A DNA stretch of 64,000 nucleotides, taken from NCBI RefSeq assembly GCF_003627955.1, contig NZ_RBWS01000025.1:54846-118845 (forward strand), given 5' to 3'. Under the pieces are notes generated by a model. The model was not told the DNA's origin, did not search any database, and saw only the letters and a list, made by a program, of their open reading frames with translations. Source of the stretch: Sphingobacterium puteale. Its GTDB lineage: Bacteria > Bacteroidota > Bacteroidia > Sphingobacteriales > Sphingobacteriaceae. Below are positions 18,421 to 26,139 of the stretch, one piece after another (the first letter of the stretch is position 1; each line of letters opens with the position of its first letter). The position numbers and the translations under genes were made by a program.

Positions 18421-19656
18421 TTACACTAAAAATTTACTCTTATAAACTTCGTCCAGATAAGCACCCAAAGAGCGGGTTCTTTCGGTGTCCGTATTGCTGA
18501 TATAGCGCTGAAACATCTGTTCGGTACTATGTCCGGTTGCTTGCATAAGTAATGGTGTCGGTATCTTCCCGTAAAAATTGGAGGCAAAACTGCGTCGGCC
18601 GATGTGACTGGTAATGGCCTCCCATTTTTGTATCAGTTTTTCTGTCGACCTGAAACCAGTTCGGGTGCGAACTTTGATCAGGCTATTTATACCGGCCAGG
18701 CGCGCGATTTCCTTAATCTGTTCATTGTATTTCTGAGCGGAAAGTTTTGAAGGGAAGTCGTTTCCATTAGCAGACATAATATGTACGACAGTAGGATGTA
18801 AGGGAAGCAGAATTGTCTTTTGTGTTTTTTGCTGTGTAAACGAAAGACAGGGTTTTCCGTCCAGGATTTCCATCATGTCCAGGTTAAAATTCATGAAATC
18901 TGAAACGCGTTGTCCGGTGTAACAGCTGATGGTTAGCCAGTCCTTGGCTGCCTTCAGTTCCGGGGGGACAACAGTTTCTTTGATACGGATGAGCTCATCT
19001 TCGGTAAGACTGATGACCCGGTTATATTTTTTAATTTTTGGGAGTTCCAGTTCGTAAACGAAGGTGCGTATTCCTCTTTTTTCTAAAAAATTCAGGACAG
19101 TGCGAACAAAATATATAGTCCGATAAATGGTACTGGAACTGTAGGATTCCAACTCTCCGAATCTGATAAAATCTTTCACAAAATTGCTATTTACTTCGTT
19201 GAGCATCAGGTTTTTTTGCTGAAAACCTTCGAAGCGCTTCAGCATACTGAAAAAGACCTTGTATCGCCGATGTGTATTGCCGGATATGAGGTGCAGACGG
19301 TTCTGGATAAAGTTGTCCGTTGCTTCTAACAGACTTCCGGGTTCATAAGGGCTTTCTTTTATAATGCAACATTTTTTTATGAGCCGGGTCAAAACATTGA
19401 GTGAAAATTTACGTTGTTTAGATGCGACCTCTTTCAGGTAACTGGATACCGAAATTTTGATTGTATCTAATTTTGCGTTAAGCTTTTTATAGATTTTTAG
19501 GTAAATGTTTTCCGGGCGCTGTTTATCTTGATTCCAACGATTGGGATTGATCTTTAAGGTTGTTTTTACGACAAACTCTTTTTGTTGTTCATCAATAAAT
19601 TTTAGGGCAATCTGGGATGTTGAGCCTATACTCAACAGGGTAAAATTGAAAATCAT
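18421..19656 (-). CDS. Tyrosine site-specific recombinase (putative DNA invertase)
   Basis: About 411 residues (an in-frame ATG three codons upstream at 19665 is also possible). It has an N-terminal arm-binding domain, a SAM-like core-binding domain (about 105-210) and the catalytic domain. All active-site residues are seen: Arg in CYTGQRVSDF, Lys in QQKTQKTILL, His-x-x-Arg in SHIGRRSF, His in ATGHSTEQM and the nucleophilic Tyr in FQRYIS. Only 42 bases beyond its start lies a 204-bp segment bounded by perfect 19-bp inverted repeats, which makes an invertase of a promoter switch more likely than an element integrase. No mobilisation or phage genes are nearby. Confidence 0.92.
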   Translation of the reverse strand: MIFNFTLLSIGSTSQIALKFIDEQQKEFVVKTTLKINPNRWNQDKQRPENIYLKIYKKLNAKLDTIKISVSSYLKEVASKQRKFSLNVLTRLIKKCCIIKESPYEPGSLLEATDNFIQNRLHLISGNTHRRYKVFFSMLKRFEGFQQKNLMLNEVNSNFVKDFIRFGELESYSSSTIYRTIYFVRTVLNFLEKRGIRTFVYELELPKIKKYNRVISLTEDELIRIKETVVPPELKAAKDWLTISCYTGQRVSDFMNFNLDMMEILDGKPCLSFTQQKTQKTILLPLHPTVVHIMSANGNDFPSKLSAQKYNEQIKEIARLAGINSLIKVRTRTGFRSTEKLIQKWEAITSHIGRRSFASNFYGKIPTPLLMQATGHSTEQMFQRYISNTDTERTRSLGAYLDEVYKSKFLV

Positions 19657-19706
19657 CGCGTACACTTTTTACTAATATCTGAGTATAAAGATAATAGTAT
19701 ATACGA

Positions 19707-19725
19707 ATTAGTCTAATTCAGACTA
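19707..19725. repeat. Inverted repeat, left copy of putative recombination site
   Basis: ATTAGTCTAATTCAGACTA, the exact reverse complement of 19892-19910. Within it TAGTCT and AGACTA form a palindrome around a 5-base asymmetric centre, the form expected for a tyrosine-recombinase core site with two inverted protein-binding arms. It lies in the leader between a promoter and the recombinase gene. Confidence 0.85.
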
Positions 19726-19739
19726 CAATTTCACTTACT

Positions 19740-19773
19740 CAAATATACCGTTTTTATTTTAAATGCGTGCAAA
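19740..19773 (-). promoter_or_regulatory. Bacteroidota-type promoter facing the recombinase gene
   Basis: On the minus strand TTTG (19770-19773) is followed after 22 bases by TATATTTG (19740-19747), a perfect match to the TAnnTTTG -7 box; the spacing is slightly longer than the usual 19-21. Transcription would start near 19733, cross the left repeat and enter the recombinase gene. Confidence 0.6.
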
Positions 19774-19800
19774 CGATTGTGTTAAAATAACCATGGAATT

Positions 19801-19834
19801 AAAAAAAATACCCAATCATTAGCTGAATGGGTAT
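19801..19834 (-). terminator. Intrinsic terminator inside the invertible segment
   Basis: Hairpin 19808-19834 (ATACCC...GGGTAT with one internal mismatch), followed on the minus strand by eight T. It would stop leftward read-through before the promoter at 19740, so the promoter is insulated in either orientation. Confidence 0.75.
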
Positions 19835-19891
19835 GGTATAAAAATGTTTAAAATTTATAGCATTGAAAACCAGGTGATAACATATTTTTTT

Positions 19892-19910
19892 TAGTCTGAA
19901 TTAGACTAAT
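19892..19910. repeat. Inverted repeat, right copy of putative recombination site
   Basis: TAGTCTGAATTAGACTAAT, a perfect 19-base inverted match to 19707-19725. It lies 55 bases upstream of the peptide ORF at 19965, so the two repeats bound nearly all the spacer between recombinase and peptide. Confidence 0.85.
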
Positions 19911-19964
19911 ATTATTAGCCCAAGTGGTTATTTAGAAAATGTTTAAAAAACCTATCGTAGCATA

Positions 19965-20135
19965 ATGATGAAATCCAAGCGCAATTATATACAACCAAAA
20001 GTTGAGGTAATACTTGTCGAACCGGAGAATTCTTTTTATAAAATTTCTGCCGGAAGAGACGTGGAAAAAATAAAACCCGATTGTAACAAAGTGTCGGACA
20101 TTAAATTGTTGGAAATGAAAATACTTCCTTCTTAA
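19965..20135 (+). CDS. Short 'Y-x-x-P/AG' peptide, 56 aa
   Basis: ATG at 19965, stop at 20133-20135. The peptide starts MMKSKRNYIQPKVEVILVEP and continues ENSFYKISAGRDVEKIKPD. Aligned with the peptides at 24813-24980 and 26140-26325 it shares aromatic-x-x-P, a run V-E-(V)-x-x-V-E, and (I/V)-(A/S)-A-G in the same order, but has a three-residue insertion before the AG. No signal peptide or membrane helix. It precedes the receiver/AraC pair by 54 bases and would be first in an operon read from the inverted promoter. Function unknown; it could be a leader-type or signalling peptide. Coding status is inferred from the family resemblance. Confidence 0.5.
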   Translation: MMKSKRNYIQPKVEVILVEPENSFYKISAGRDVEKIKPDCNKVSDIKLLEMKILPS

Positions 20136-20189
20136 TCTTTTGATGATTTGTAGTGATGTACTATAGTTTAATGTAAAAAATAAGCACAC

Positions 20190-20633
20190 ATGGAAAACAA
20201 GATTAAGTTGGTCTTTGCGGATGACTGCAGGCTTCAGCAAAAAATTATTGAGCTGCTTTCGACGCAACTTGATCTGTTCGACTTGCAATTTATGGCAGAT
20301 AACGGGAGCGAATTGCTGCGCTATCTCGGTTCTTGCAAAGTATTGCCCCAGATCTGTATTTTGGATCTGCATATGCCCGTTATGAACGGGATTGATACGG
20401 TACGTGAAATAAGCCGTCGATTTCCATCCATCAAAGTATTCGGATATACTGCTACGGATAGTCTGATTGAAATAAATGATTTTAAGAGGAATGGAGCGCT
20501 GCAGGTGTTTTCAAAACGTGATCCGAAACAGATGCTGGGATTAATTTGCGGTTATGGAATGATGGGGGCTCCATATGAGAGGCCTCTGGTTGTTAGAAAA
20601 AATATTTCAATCATTTCGCATGAAAATTCCTGA
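20190..20633 (+). CDS. Single-domain response regulator (receiver only)
   Basis: 147 residues, a complete receiver domain: acidic pocket V-F-A-D-D-C near the start, phospho-acceptor Asp in CILDLHMPVMNG, the Thr position in FGYTATDS, and the Lys in VFSKRDPK. There is no DNA-binding output domain, so it must act through a partner, perhaps the AraC protein encoded next, whose start codon lies inside its last codons. No histidine kinase is adjacent. A phosphate-controlled switch of the AraC regulator is an attractive but untested idea. Confidence 0.88.
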   Translation: MENKIKLVFADDCRLQQKIIELLSTQLDLFDLQFMADNGSELLRYLGSCKVLPQICILDLHMPVMNGIDTVREISRRFPSIKVFGYTATDSLIEINDFKRNGALQVFSKRDPKQMLGLICGYGMMGAPYERPLVVRKNISIISHENS

Positions 20634-21456
20634 TCAACTAGGCAATATCACGACCGTCGGTTTCCGGTTTTTTGGTTTTAGGAGCATCCCCGACCAGGAC
20701 CTCGAACAAACCGGCGGGGATTTTTTTACGATAGTCAAGACCTTTGAGCCGATTGATATTTTCGTTGAGAAAGAAAAATATCATCTTAGGGCAGACCAGA
20801 TGATTTTTGTTGGTCCGGGTAGATCCATCGACATGTCAAATCTGCGTGTGGGCAGAGGTTATGTGCTCCGTTTCACTGCTGAATTTTATGAACGTTCGGT
20901 CGAGGATACCGCCACTATTCATTCACCCGTGTTCTTTGGGGAACGTCCGGTTCTCTATCATGATTCTTGCTTTGCTGAACATGTTTTTAATCAGCATATT
21001 ACGATCCGGCTCGGCAGGGCCAGCATGCAGGGGAACTATATATTTGATCTTGTTGCACATCACTGTGTGGAATCGCTTTTGTTGGATGTGTATCATGAGG
21101 TATCGGCCGGCGGTCAGATGCTGCAGCAAAAGAACACAAGTGATATTGGACTGGTAAATCATTTTTCAATGTTGATTCATAAACATTGCAGGGAATATAC
21201 CTATGTGCAATTTTATGCCGATCAGCTTCATGTTACTGCGCGTAAGCTTACGGATATATGTATGGCGACCACCGGAAAAACTGCCAAATCAATGATTTTG
21301 TCCGTTTTGGTGCAGCAGGCTGTAAGGTATATCAAGCATACCAATCTTTCCATTTCACAGATATCCTATGAAATGGGGTTTAATGATGAATCCAACTTCC
21401 GGAATTTTGTGAAAAAGCAGACCGGTCATATTCCGCGTATGCTGCGGGGAAGTTAG
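20620..21456 (+). CDS. AraC family transcriptional regulator
   Basis: 278 residues from the ATG at 20620, which overlaps the receiver gene by 14 bases; this implies coupled translation. An upstream in-frame ATG at 20575 is less likely. The N-terminal half resembles an AraC cupin-type sensing domain (Y-H-L-R-A-D-Q-M-I-F-V-G-P-G). The C-terminal half has two HTH motifs: L-H-V-T-A-R-K-L-T-D-I-C and ISQISYEMGFNDESNFRNFV followed by K-K-Q-T-G-H-I-P. The layout resembles the AraC protein at 28115-28939. It probably controls surface genes nearby or itself. Confidence 0.88.
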   Translation: MKIPDQLGNITTVGFRFFGFRSIPDQDLEQTGGDFFTIVKTFEPIDIFVEKEKYHLRADQMIFVGPGRSIDMSNLRVGRGYVLRFTAEFYERSVEDTATIHSPVFFGERPVLYHDSCFAEHVFNQHITIRLGRASMQGNYIFDLVAHHCVESLLLDVYHEVSAGGQMLQQKNTSDIGLVNHFSMLIHKHCREYTYVQFYADQLHVTARKLTDICMATTGKTAKSMILSVLVQQAVRYIKHTNLSISQISYEMGFNDESNFRNFVKKQTGHIPRMLRGS

Positions 21457-21487
21457 TTCAGATGAAAGTCTAAGAAAATTATGGCAT

Positions 21488-21859
21488 ATGAAAGTTGATC
21501 GCTTATGCTTGATCGTGGTTATGTTGTTTTTTGAGCTGTTCAATAGCAGGAATGCTATGGCGCAACAAGCTTCATTGACAATTCGGATGGGGGATTTTAT
21601 CTCGGTCTGTCATATTCCGGATCATGTTTATTTTTCATCGGCTGGCGGTGGAGCGATTTCTTTGGATTCTTTGGTTGTTACCGTCCCGGGGCCATTTGAG
21701 ATGCGCGTAATCAGCGAACACATCGATATTGGGAAAGCTGACGGAAGCAGGTCTGCTATTCCGCCTGCTATGCACTTTATCAGAATAAATGGGCTGGGAC
21801 TGATAACGTTTCCGCTTCAATATCAGCTAAATACCTGTGTTTCAATAACTGCTTTATAG
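21488..21859 (+). CDS. Small secreted protein, pilin-module-like, possibly truncated
   Basis: 123 residues with a signal peptide cut near N-A-M-A-Q-Q. The mature part is all beta in appearance. Its start A-S-L-T-I-R-M-G-D-F-I-S-V with H-V-Y-F, then P-F-E-M-R-V-I-S and S-A-I-P-P-A-M-H-F-I-R-I, follows the order of blocks in the pilin at 42306-42833 (V-N-I-N-L-T-D-A-I-S-I, V-N-F-D-Y, P-Y-N-L-S-V-T-A), but the last G-x-Y strand of that family is missing. It may be a truncated or diverged subunit. It follows the AraC gene by 31 bases and is probably in its operon. The resemblance is weak and judged by eye. Confidence 0.55.
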   Translation: MKVDRLCLIVVMLFFELFNSRNAMAQQASLTIRMGDFISVCHIPDHVYFSSAGGGAISLDSLVVTVPGPFEMRVISEHIDIGKADGSRSAIPPAMHFIRINGLGLITFPLQYQLNTCVSITAL

Positions 21860-22474
21860 CTATTGAGTTTCGGTCTCGGGCTTAAAATACAAGAAGGGCC
21901 TTCTGCTGATGCTACCTTTGCATTTGGGCCTGGGTAAAGGTTTTCGTTGCAAGACTTCACGCCCCACATATTTGCGTAACAAGCTATAGATCCTTTCGGT
22001 GCTAAAATTGATTTTGTAATTTTCCTGAAAATCATCGACCATCTGTTCGAGTGTCCGCGGTTCGGTAAAATAATCCGATGCATAAACAACATAGGCGATC
22101 AGTTCGCGCTGCCGTCTCAGGTCCTCATTGACAGCTTCATTTGCGGGGTTGATTTTCTGCTTAAGCAGGAAGTTTTGTTTCTGGGCGGATGTTGTTTCTT
22201 TAAAGATCCTTAAGCCTGGAAGATTTTCGGTCGCTATGACCAGCGCTATCTTGGGATTGAAAAAATCTGCGAGCGGAATGGAGAATGGCCGACATATTTT
22301 TGCGACATGTTCGACGGGGATGGTGAGCGTTTTATTGTAATGACTGCGCAGCGGTCCTGCCGTTAAACCGGCGAAGCTTGCAAGACCGTTGAGCGAGAGT
22401 CCTGTCTGATTCATAATCTCCGTAATCCGTGATGAAATCAAGGTGGCCAATGCATTGTCCGTAACTTTTCCCAT
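21860..22474 (-). CDS. HTH-type transcriptional regulator (paralogue of the gene at the left edge)
   Basis: 204 residues from the ATG at 22474; a longer frame from 22537 has an N-terminus without family support. The N-terminal about 60 residues form an XRE-like HTH with ISSRITEIMNQTGLSLNGLA, related to the fragment at 1-183. The C-terminal half (Y-V-V-Y-A-S-D-Y-F-T-E-P-R-T-L-E-Q-M) looks like a second winged-helix type region and ends basic then acidic. Its stop codon abuts that of the secreted protein gene on the other strand. Role unknown, probably DNA binding. Confidence 0.7.
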   Translation of the reverse strand: MGKVTDNALATLISSRITEIMNQTGLSLNGLASFAGLTAGPLRSHYNKTLTIPVEHVAKICRPFSIPLADFFNPKIALVIATENLPGLRIFKETTSAQKQNFLLKQKINPANEAVNEDLRRQRELIAYVVYASDYFTEPRTLEQMVDDFQENYKINFSTERIYSLLRKYVGREVLQRKPLPRPKCKGSISRRPFLYFKPETETQ

Positions 22475-22652
22475 TTTTTTCTTAAATGATGTCCTGTAGC
22501 ACATCGCATCAATTGTCCATGCTGTCACCTCGATCAAATGGCAGGCTGCTGATAAGTTAAGAAGTTTCAGGGATAAATCGTCAGCTTCTTATGTTGCAGA
22601 GACTGGCAATAGGTGATGTGGATTTTGAGCTAATAAGCTGGCTTTCAGGTGT

Positions 22653-22687
22653 AAAAAAAATAATGGAACGAACGCCTTCGTTCCATT
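22653..22687 (-). terminator. Terminator-like hairpin in the 22.5-22.9 kb spacer
   Basis: Perfect 11-bp stem AATGGAACGAA / TTCGTTCCATT with a CGCC loop (22662-22687), followed on the minus strand by eight T (plus A run 22653-22660). No minus-strand gene lies directly before it except the lipoprotein, which has its own terminator at 22836. It may be a second terminator or end a short unrecognised RNA. Confidence 0.6.
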
Positions 22688-22702
22688 TTATCCATTAATA
22701 TT

Positions 22703-22733
22703 ATCAAGTCGAACGCAAAAAAAATGACTTGAT
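22703..22733. repeat. Small inverted repeat in the spacer
   Basis: ATCAAGTC (22703-22710) and GACTTGAT (22726-22733) with a 15-base A-rich centre. It lies between two terminator-like hairpins; operator or RNA stem, undecided. Confidence 0.45.
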
Positions 22734-22835
22734 GGTTCAAAAGTAGAAAATATAATTGGAACTTTTCGTGTGAAAATTGACGTTAATCGTGTTAAAAAGT
22801 GTGAAAAAAGTATTTTGTAGAGAATGGGCTACACT

Positions 22836-22865
22836 AAAAAGGCGGCTAGGTATTGCCTAGCCGCC
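22836..22865 (-). terminator. Terminator of the lipoprotein gene
   Basis: Perfect 10-bp GC-rich stem GGCGGCTAGG / CCTAGCCGCC with a 5-base loop (22841-22865) followed on the minus strand by five T. It lies 35 bases beyond the stop of the 22900-24774 gene. Confidence 0.9.
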
Positions 22866-22899
22866 ATCTGATATGAGGTGTAAAAAATACCTTATTATT

Positions 22900-24774
22900 T
22901 TAGTTGGTACGTACGCAACGAACGTTTTTAAATGTGGTCCGTAATAGGTCTAAACCTACTAGCTCGACGTTTAGGGCTTCAGCTGTTGTTGAAGCTTTTA
23001 CAAATGGATCTCCAAAAGGTGCGCCAAGGAAGGTACGTCTTGTTGTAAAGGCATGATATCCATAATAACCTACTCTTGTGCCTAAAAGATCTAAAAGAGG
23101 ACCCGCTAATACGGGGGAATCCGTCCAGAATGCTGCTGAGGTATTATAGCTGTCGCCAAGAATGTCTATACTCGTTCCAATAATTCTGAAGCCCAATAGA
23201 TCGGCATTAAGTGTTGATAGTCCTAATCCTAATAATCCTTGTCCACTAGAACCAATCTGTGAAAGTAAGGCTGTATTAACAATTTGTCCATTATAGAAAA
23301 TGCGCATATTGTTTAAATTTGAAGTGGAAGATCCGAAGGCGTTTGTGCCAGTTGTTCCACCTCCGGTAATCACATATTGTGCGTGATTGCCACCATTTGT
23401 TCCAACGGAAGATTCCGGTGCTGGATCCGCAGCTCCCAACAATGTGCCTACAAGATTCAAAACATTATTTAATACTCCTGTTGAAGAAGTTAATGTTGAT
23501 ACTTGAGTGCCGGTAGGTTGTTTCCAAAATCCCTGAGGATATACTCTTGTACATGGGTCTCCTTTTTGTGCAGCAGTGGATGGGAATCTTGCAGCTACCA
23601 AAGATCCATAAGAAAAATAGCCATCAGCTCTACTTCTTTGTTCATTTGTCGCATAGAAAGCAAAATTACGGAGAGGATCGGTACCGCCTCTATCATATAA
23701 GTTAGAACGGCTCCATTTTACAGCATTAGTGCCAGTTCCAGTGATCAGTGGTGATTCGACAACATTTAGCAACAAATGATGACTTTTCCCTAATTCAGGT
23801 GTGACCGAAAAATTAAAACCTGTAGCTGAAGCGAAATAGGTACGAGGTAAACCTCCGTCCACATGGTTGACGGTTAAGTTTTGCAATTGTACGGAGATAG
23901 CGCTTTGTGCTGCGGTTGAAGCAGTATACACGTACGCAATTTTAGCGTCATTGTACAATGGGTCAATATTTTTGAAGTCCGCATAGCTAAGTGTTGGTGT
24001 AAATGTAGCGCCCGCAGTAACTGCACCGGTCAGTAGATTGATACTTCCTGTCGCTAAATTCAAACCTGACACTGATAACGTCGGCGTCCCTGTCATATTA
24101 CCGAAAACACCGATGGTATTTAGTTCTATACCAATGCGAGAAAATGCGTGATTGAATAAGATGTTGATGCTCGGGCTAGTTGCTAAGTTAACTGTGCCTG
24201 AAGCGTATAAGATATCCTTATTCTGCGGAAGTGCGATTGCTCCACTAGCTGGCGTTAATGACGGTGCGTCATCTTTTGAGTTGTAAGAGAGTGCTACCCA
24301 AGTATAAGAGCTCGCAGGATCGAGCCCGTCAATAGTGCCTGCTGAACCGGATTGCAATTCTTTGGCTGCAACTAATGTGCTTCCAGAGTAGATGTACACG
24401 ACATATTTTGTATCTTGTTCCATATTCTCCGTAACACCGGGAGCAGCATCGGCTGCCGTACCATTTAATCGCGCTGCACTAGTATTGCTGGTTTTTACAG
24501 GAACTGTATTGTCTATGGAGACCGCCATGTCAACATCGGAAAAAGAATAAATTTTTGGCGGTGTGGTTTTAGTGGAAGAGGAAACTCCCATGCGCTTTAC
24601 ACCCTCATCATTGTTGGTTTTAATCCCGCCTACAGCGATGGTCAATTTGTCGCTTTTCGTGTCAACAATTTCTGTTTTTGAATCTTTGGAGCAGCTCGTT
24701 ATTAACGAACCGGGTATTGCAAGTATTGCCATTGCGACAACCCAGTAAGCTCCCCTTTTTTGTAGAAATTTCAT
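22900..24774 (-). CDS. Large fimbrillin-like lipoprotein, cassette A
   Basis: 624 residues. Signal peptide with lipobox ending I-T-S-C-S-K. The N-terminal half shows features of fimbrillin-type lipoproteins (a first beta-sandwich with Y-V-V-Y-I-Y-S-G and L-D-P-A-S-S-Y-T-W-V-A, about 120-190, and an N-I-L-F-N-H-A-F-S-R-I-G strand near 205, like the L-x-H-x-x-(A/T)-x-(V/I) motif). The C-terminus ends V-R-C-V-R-T-N, the same ending as the 26370-27965 protein and as FISUMP-type domains. Gly/Asn/Thr-rich linkers lie in between. It is co-transcribed with the short peptide 38 bases upstream. A surface or fibre subunit role is inferred from the fimbrillin resemblance. Confidence 0.7.
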   Translation of the reverse strand: MKFLQKRGAYWVVAMAILAIPGSLITSCSKDSKTEIVDTKSDKLTIAVGGIKTNNDEGVKRMGVSSSTKTTPPKIYSFSDVDMAVSIDNTVPVKTSNTSAARLNGTAADAAPGVTENMEQDTKYVVYIYSGSTLVAAKELQSGSAGTIDGLDPASSYTWVALSYNSKDDAPSLTPASGAIALPQNKDILYASGTVNLATSPSINILFNHAFSRIGIELNTIGVFGNMTGTPTLSVSGLNLATGSINLLTGAVTAGATFTPTLSYADFKNIDPLYNDAKIAYVYTASTAAQSAISVQLQNLTVNHVDGGLPRTYFASATGFNFSVTPELGKSHHLLLNVVESPLITGTGTNAVKWSRSNLYDRGGTDPLRNFAFYATNEQRSRADGYFSYGSLVAARFPSTAAQKGDPCTRVYPQGFWKQPTGTQVSTLTSSTGVLNNVLNLVGTLLGAADPAPESSVGTNGGNHAQYVITGGGTTGTNAFGSSTSNLNNMRIFYNGQIVNTALLSQIGSSGQGLLGLGLSTLNADLLGFRIIGTSIDILGDSYNTSAAFWTDSPVLAGPLLDLLGTRVGYYGYHAFTTRRTFLGAPFGDPFVKASTTAEALNVELVGLDLLRTTFKNVRCVRTN

Positions 24775-24812
24775 TTTGTGCTTTTCTGTTTGTTAATGAA
24801 TTACAATACTTC

Positions 24813-24980
24813 CTAAGATGCTTCACCGTTATTGGTTTCATCTACTCCAGCTCCCCAGCCGTTCGATTGTGGAGTCGAACCCGGTTGAGCTTGTGAACCT
24901 GCAGCAATGCCTTGCTCAAGCTCGATAACGTGCTCCTTAATGGACGGAGCAACGTACATTTTTTTTGCGTTCTTATTCAT
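24813..24980 (-). CDS. Short 'AAGS' peptide, cassette A, 55 aa
   Basis: From the ATG at 24980 the peptide starts MNKNAKKMYVAPSIKEHV, then IELEQGIAAGSQAQ, then a Pro/Ser/Gly/Asn-rich tail with a single Trp (SNGWGAG). An in-frame ATG at 25004 would add eight residues without family support. It is a clear relative of the 26140-26325 peptide: Y-x-x-P-x-(I/V)-x-x-x-(H)-V-x-(E)-L-E-x-x-(I/V)-A-A-G-S. Not a signal peptide or lipobox. The E-L-E-x-x-I-A-A-G pattern recalls double-glycine leader peptides, but no C39 peptidase, modifying enzyme or exporter is nearby. Function unknown. Confidence 0.7.
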   Translation of the reverse strand: MNKNAKKMYVAPSIKEHVIELEQGIAAGSQAQPGSTPQSNGWGAGVDETNNGEAS

Positions 24981-25089
24981 GATAATATTATTTGGATAAT
25001 CCATGCTATTGCTAACATGGGGTTTAAAAATTAATGGACAATTTAATTTATCATTGTTAAAAATTTAGAAATTGACGTTTTGATAAGCT

Positions 25090-25113
25090 ATTTGTCTCTG
25101 CGTACAGACAAAT
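25090..25113. promoter_or_regulatory. Inverted repeat upstream of cassette A
   Basis: ATTTGTCT (25090-25097) and AGACAAAT (25106-25113) with an 8-base centre, about 110 bases upstream of the cassette A peptide start. It could be an operator or a leader-RNA stem. Confidence 0.45.
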
Positions 25114-25977
25114 GTTGTTGTTATCGCGGTGCCAATTTGATATAATATTCCTATTAATGCCTTTATAAATTTATATATGTTTACTACTTTTTCCTAGTTT
25201 GGCTAAGTACAATATATTTTGAATTGTAATATTACGATTAAATATCAACTTGTGCAAAAAAAAATTGTAAATTATTTTCTAACATAAAATTCATTTGATA
25301 TTTAAACATGTTTCCTTTTCATCGATTTATTGTCTGTCTCTTTTTTATATAACTGTCTTTTAATGTAAAATAGCGGTGTTTTTTAATACTTTTTATTGCA
25401 TCACATGACAGTGATACTCTGCTTCAACAAAGAAGTTTGTGTTTTGTTTTAAATTTCATTCATATTTTATCGGTGATTATTTGTTTTATAATTAACATGT
25501 TTGAATAGTTAGTTCTCGGTAGTCTATATTTTCGGTATCCACGTGCTTGATTATTCTTCTTTGGTGTATATTGAATGTTTTAATATAGCTAATCAATTTC
25601 TTAATACTAATCACTTCTGTTTAAACTAAAATATAGAGCGGCTTGCTTTCTTGTGTATTTATTGATAAGCAATGGTTATGGTATGTATTTGTTGTTTTAG
25701 AAAAATATATATCGACCTGTATTTTTTTGCTGTTCTTTGTTTTTTATTTTCATAATAATTAAAGTGTTTAAGCAATTAATATGCTTTGAATTCCTCGATT
25801 TCGGTTCATAGCTAAACCTCATTTTCTAATCCGTTCTAAAAATTGCGGCCATCTCTTTCCCGTGGCCGAGTTCTCGAGGATCTTACCTTAATTCTCATGT
25901 AAATGTCATTCAAATAGTCGTTTTTAAGTTGGCTTGTAGTGCTTTAGCTACAGGAAAATAATCATCATCCGAATCTC

Positions 25978-26008
25978 TTTGGTCCCTTTCGAATATTATC
26001 TACTTTCG
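25978..26008 (+). promoter_or_regulatory. Promoter of cassette B
   Basis: TTTG (25978-25981), 19 bases, then TACTTTCG (26001-26008), a 7/8 match to TAnnTTTG with ideal spacing. Transcription would start near 26015, leaving a leader of about 125 bases before the peptide gene at 26140. Confidence 0.6.
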
Positions 26009-26139
26009 TGCAACTTTTGATTTGGAAGTGTCATATTATTCTATGATAAATATCTGTTTATTAATTAGATAGAATATTTTTTGTAGTGTGTATAAATTAC
26101 ACAAACATAAATTGCTTTAGAACATTAAAAATATAAAAA

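Larger units (their letters stand above)
19726..19891. other. Putative invertible promoter segment
   Basis: 166 bases between the two inverted repeats, without a coding region. It carries a leftward promoter candidate (19740-19773) and, just upstream of it in the same direction, a leftward intrinsic terminator (19801-19834). In the present orientation the promoter faces the recombinase gene. If inverted, the terminator-insulated promoter would face the peptide/receiver/AraC operon at 19965-21859. Inversion itself is inferred, not observed. Confidence 0.55.
25005..26139. other. 1.1-kb AT-rich spacer between the two mirror cassettes
   Basis: No convincing ORF on either strand. It separates the divergent peptide genes and must carry both promoters. 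Base composition is notably AT-rich with long T runs, except a short GC-richer island near 25845-25885. Visible elements are an 8-bp stem (25090-25113) and a well-formed rightward promoter (25978-26008), listed separately. Confidence 0.6.

Noticed and set aside
18421..19656. Recombinase as the integrase of a prophage or conjugative element
   Set aside because: No phage structural, mobilisation, relaxase or excisionase genes and no att-like direct repeats were seen; the 19-bp inverted repeats beside it fit an invertase better.
19707..19910. The two 19-bp repeats as ordinary operator sites
   Set aside because: Not fully excluded, because each is itself nearly palindromic. The exact inverted match, the insulated promoter between them and the adjoining recombinase make a recombination site more likely.
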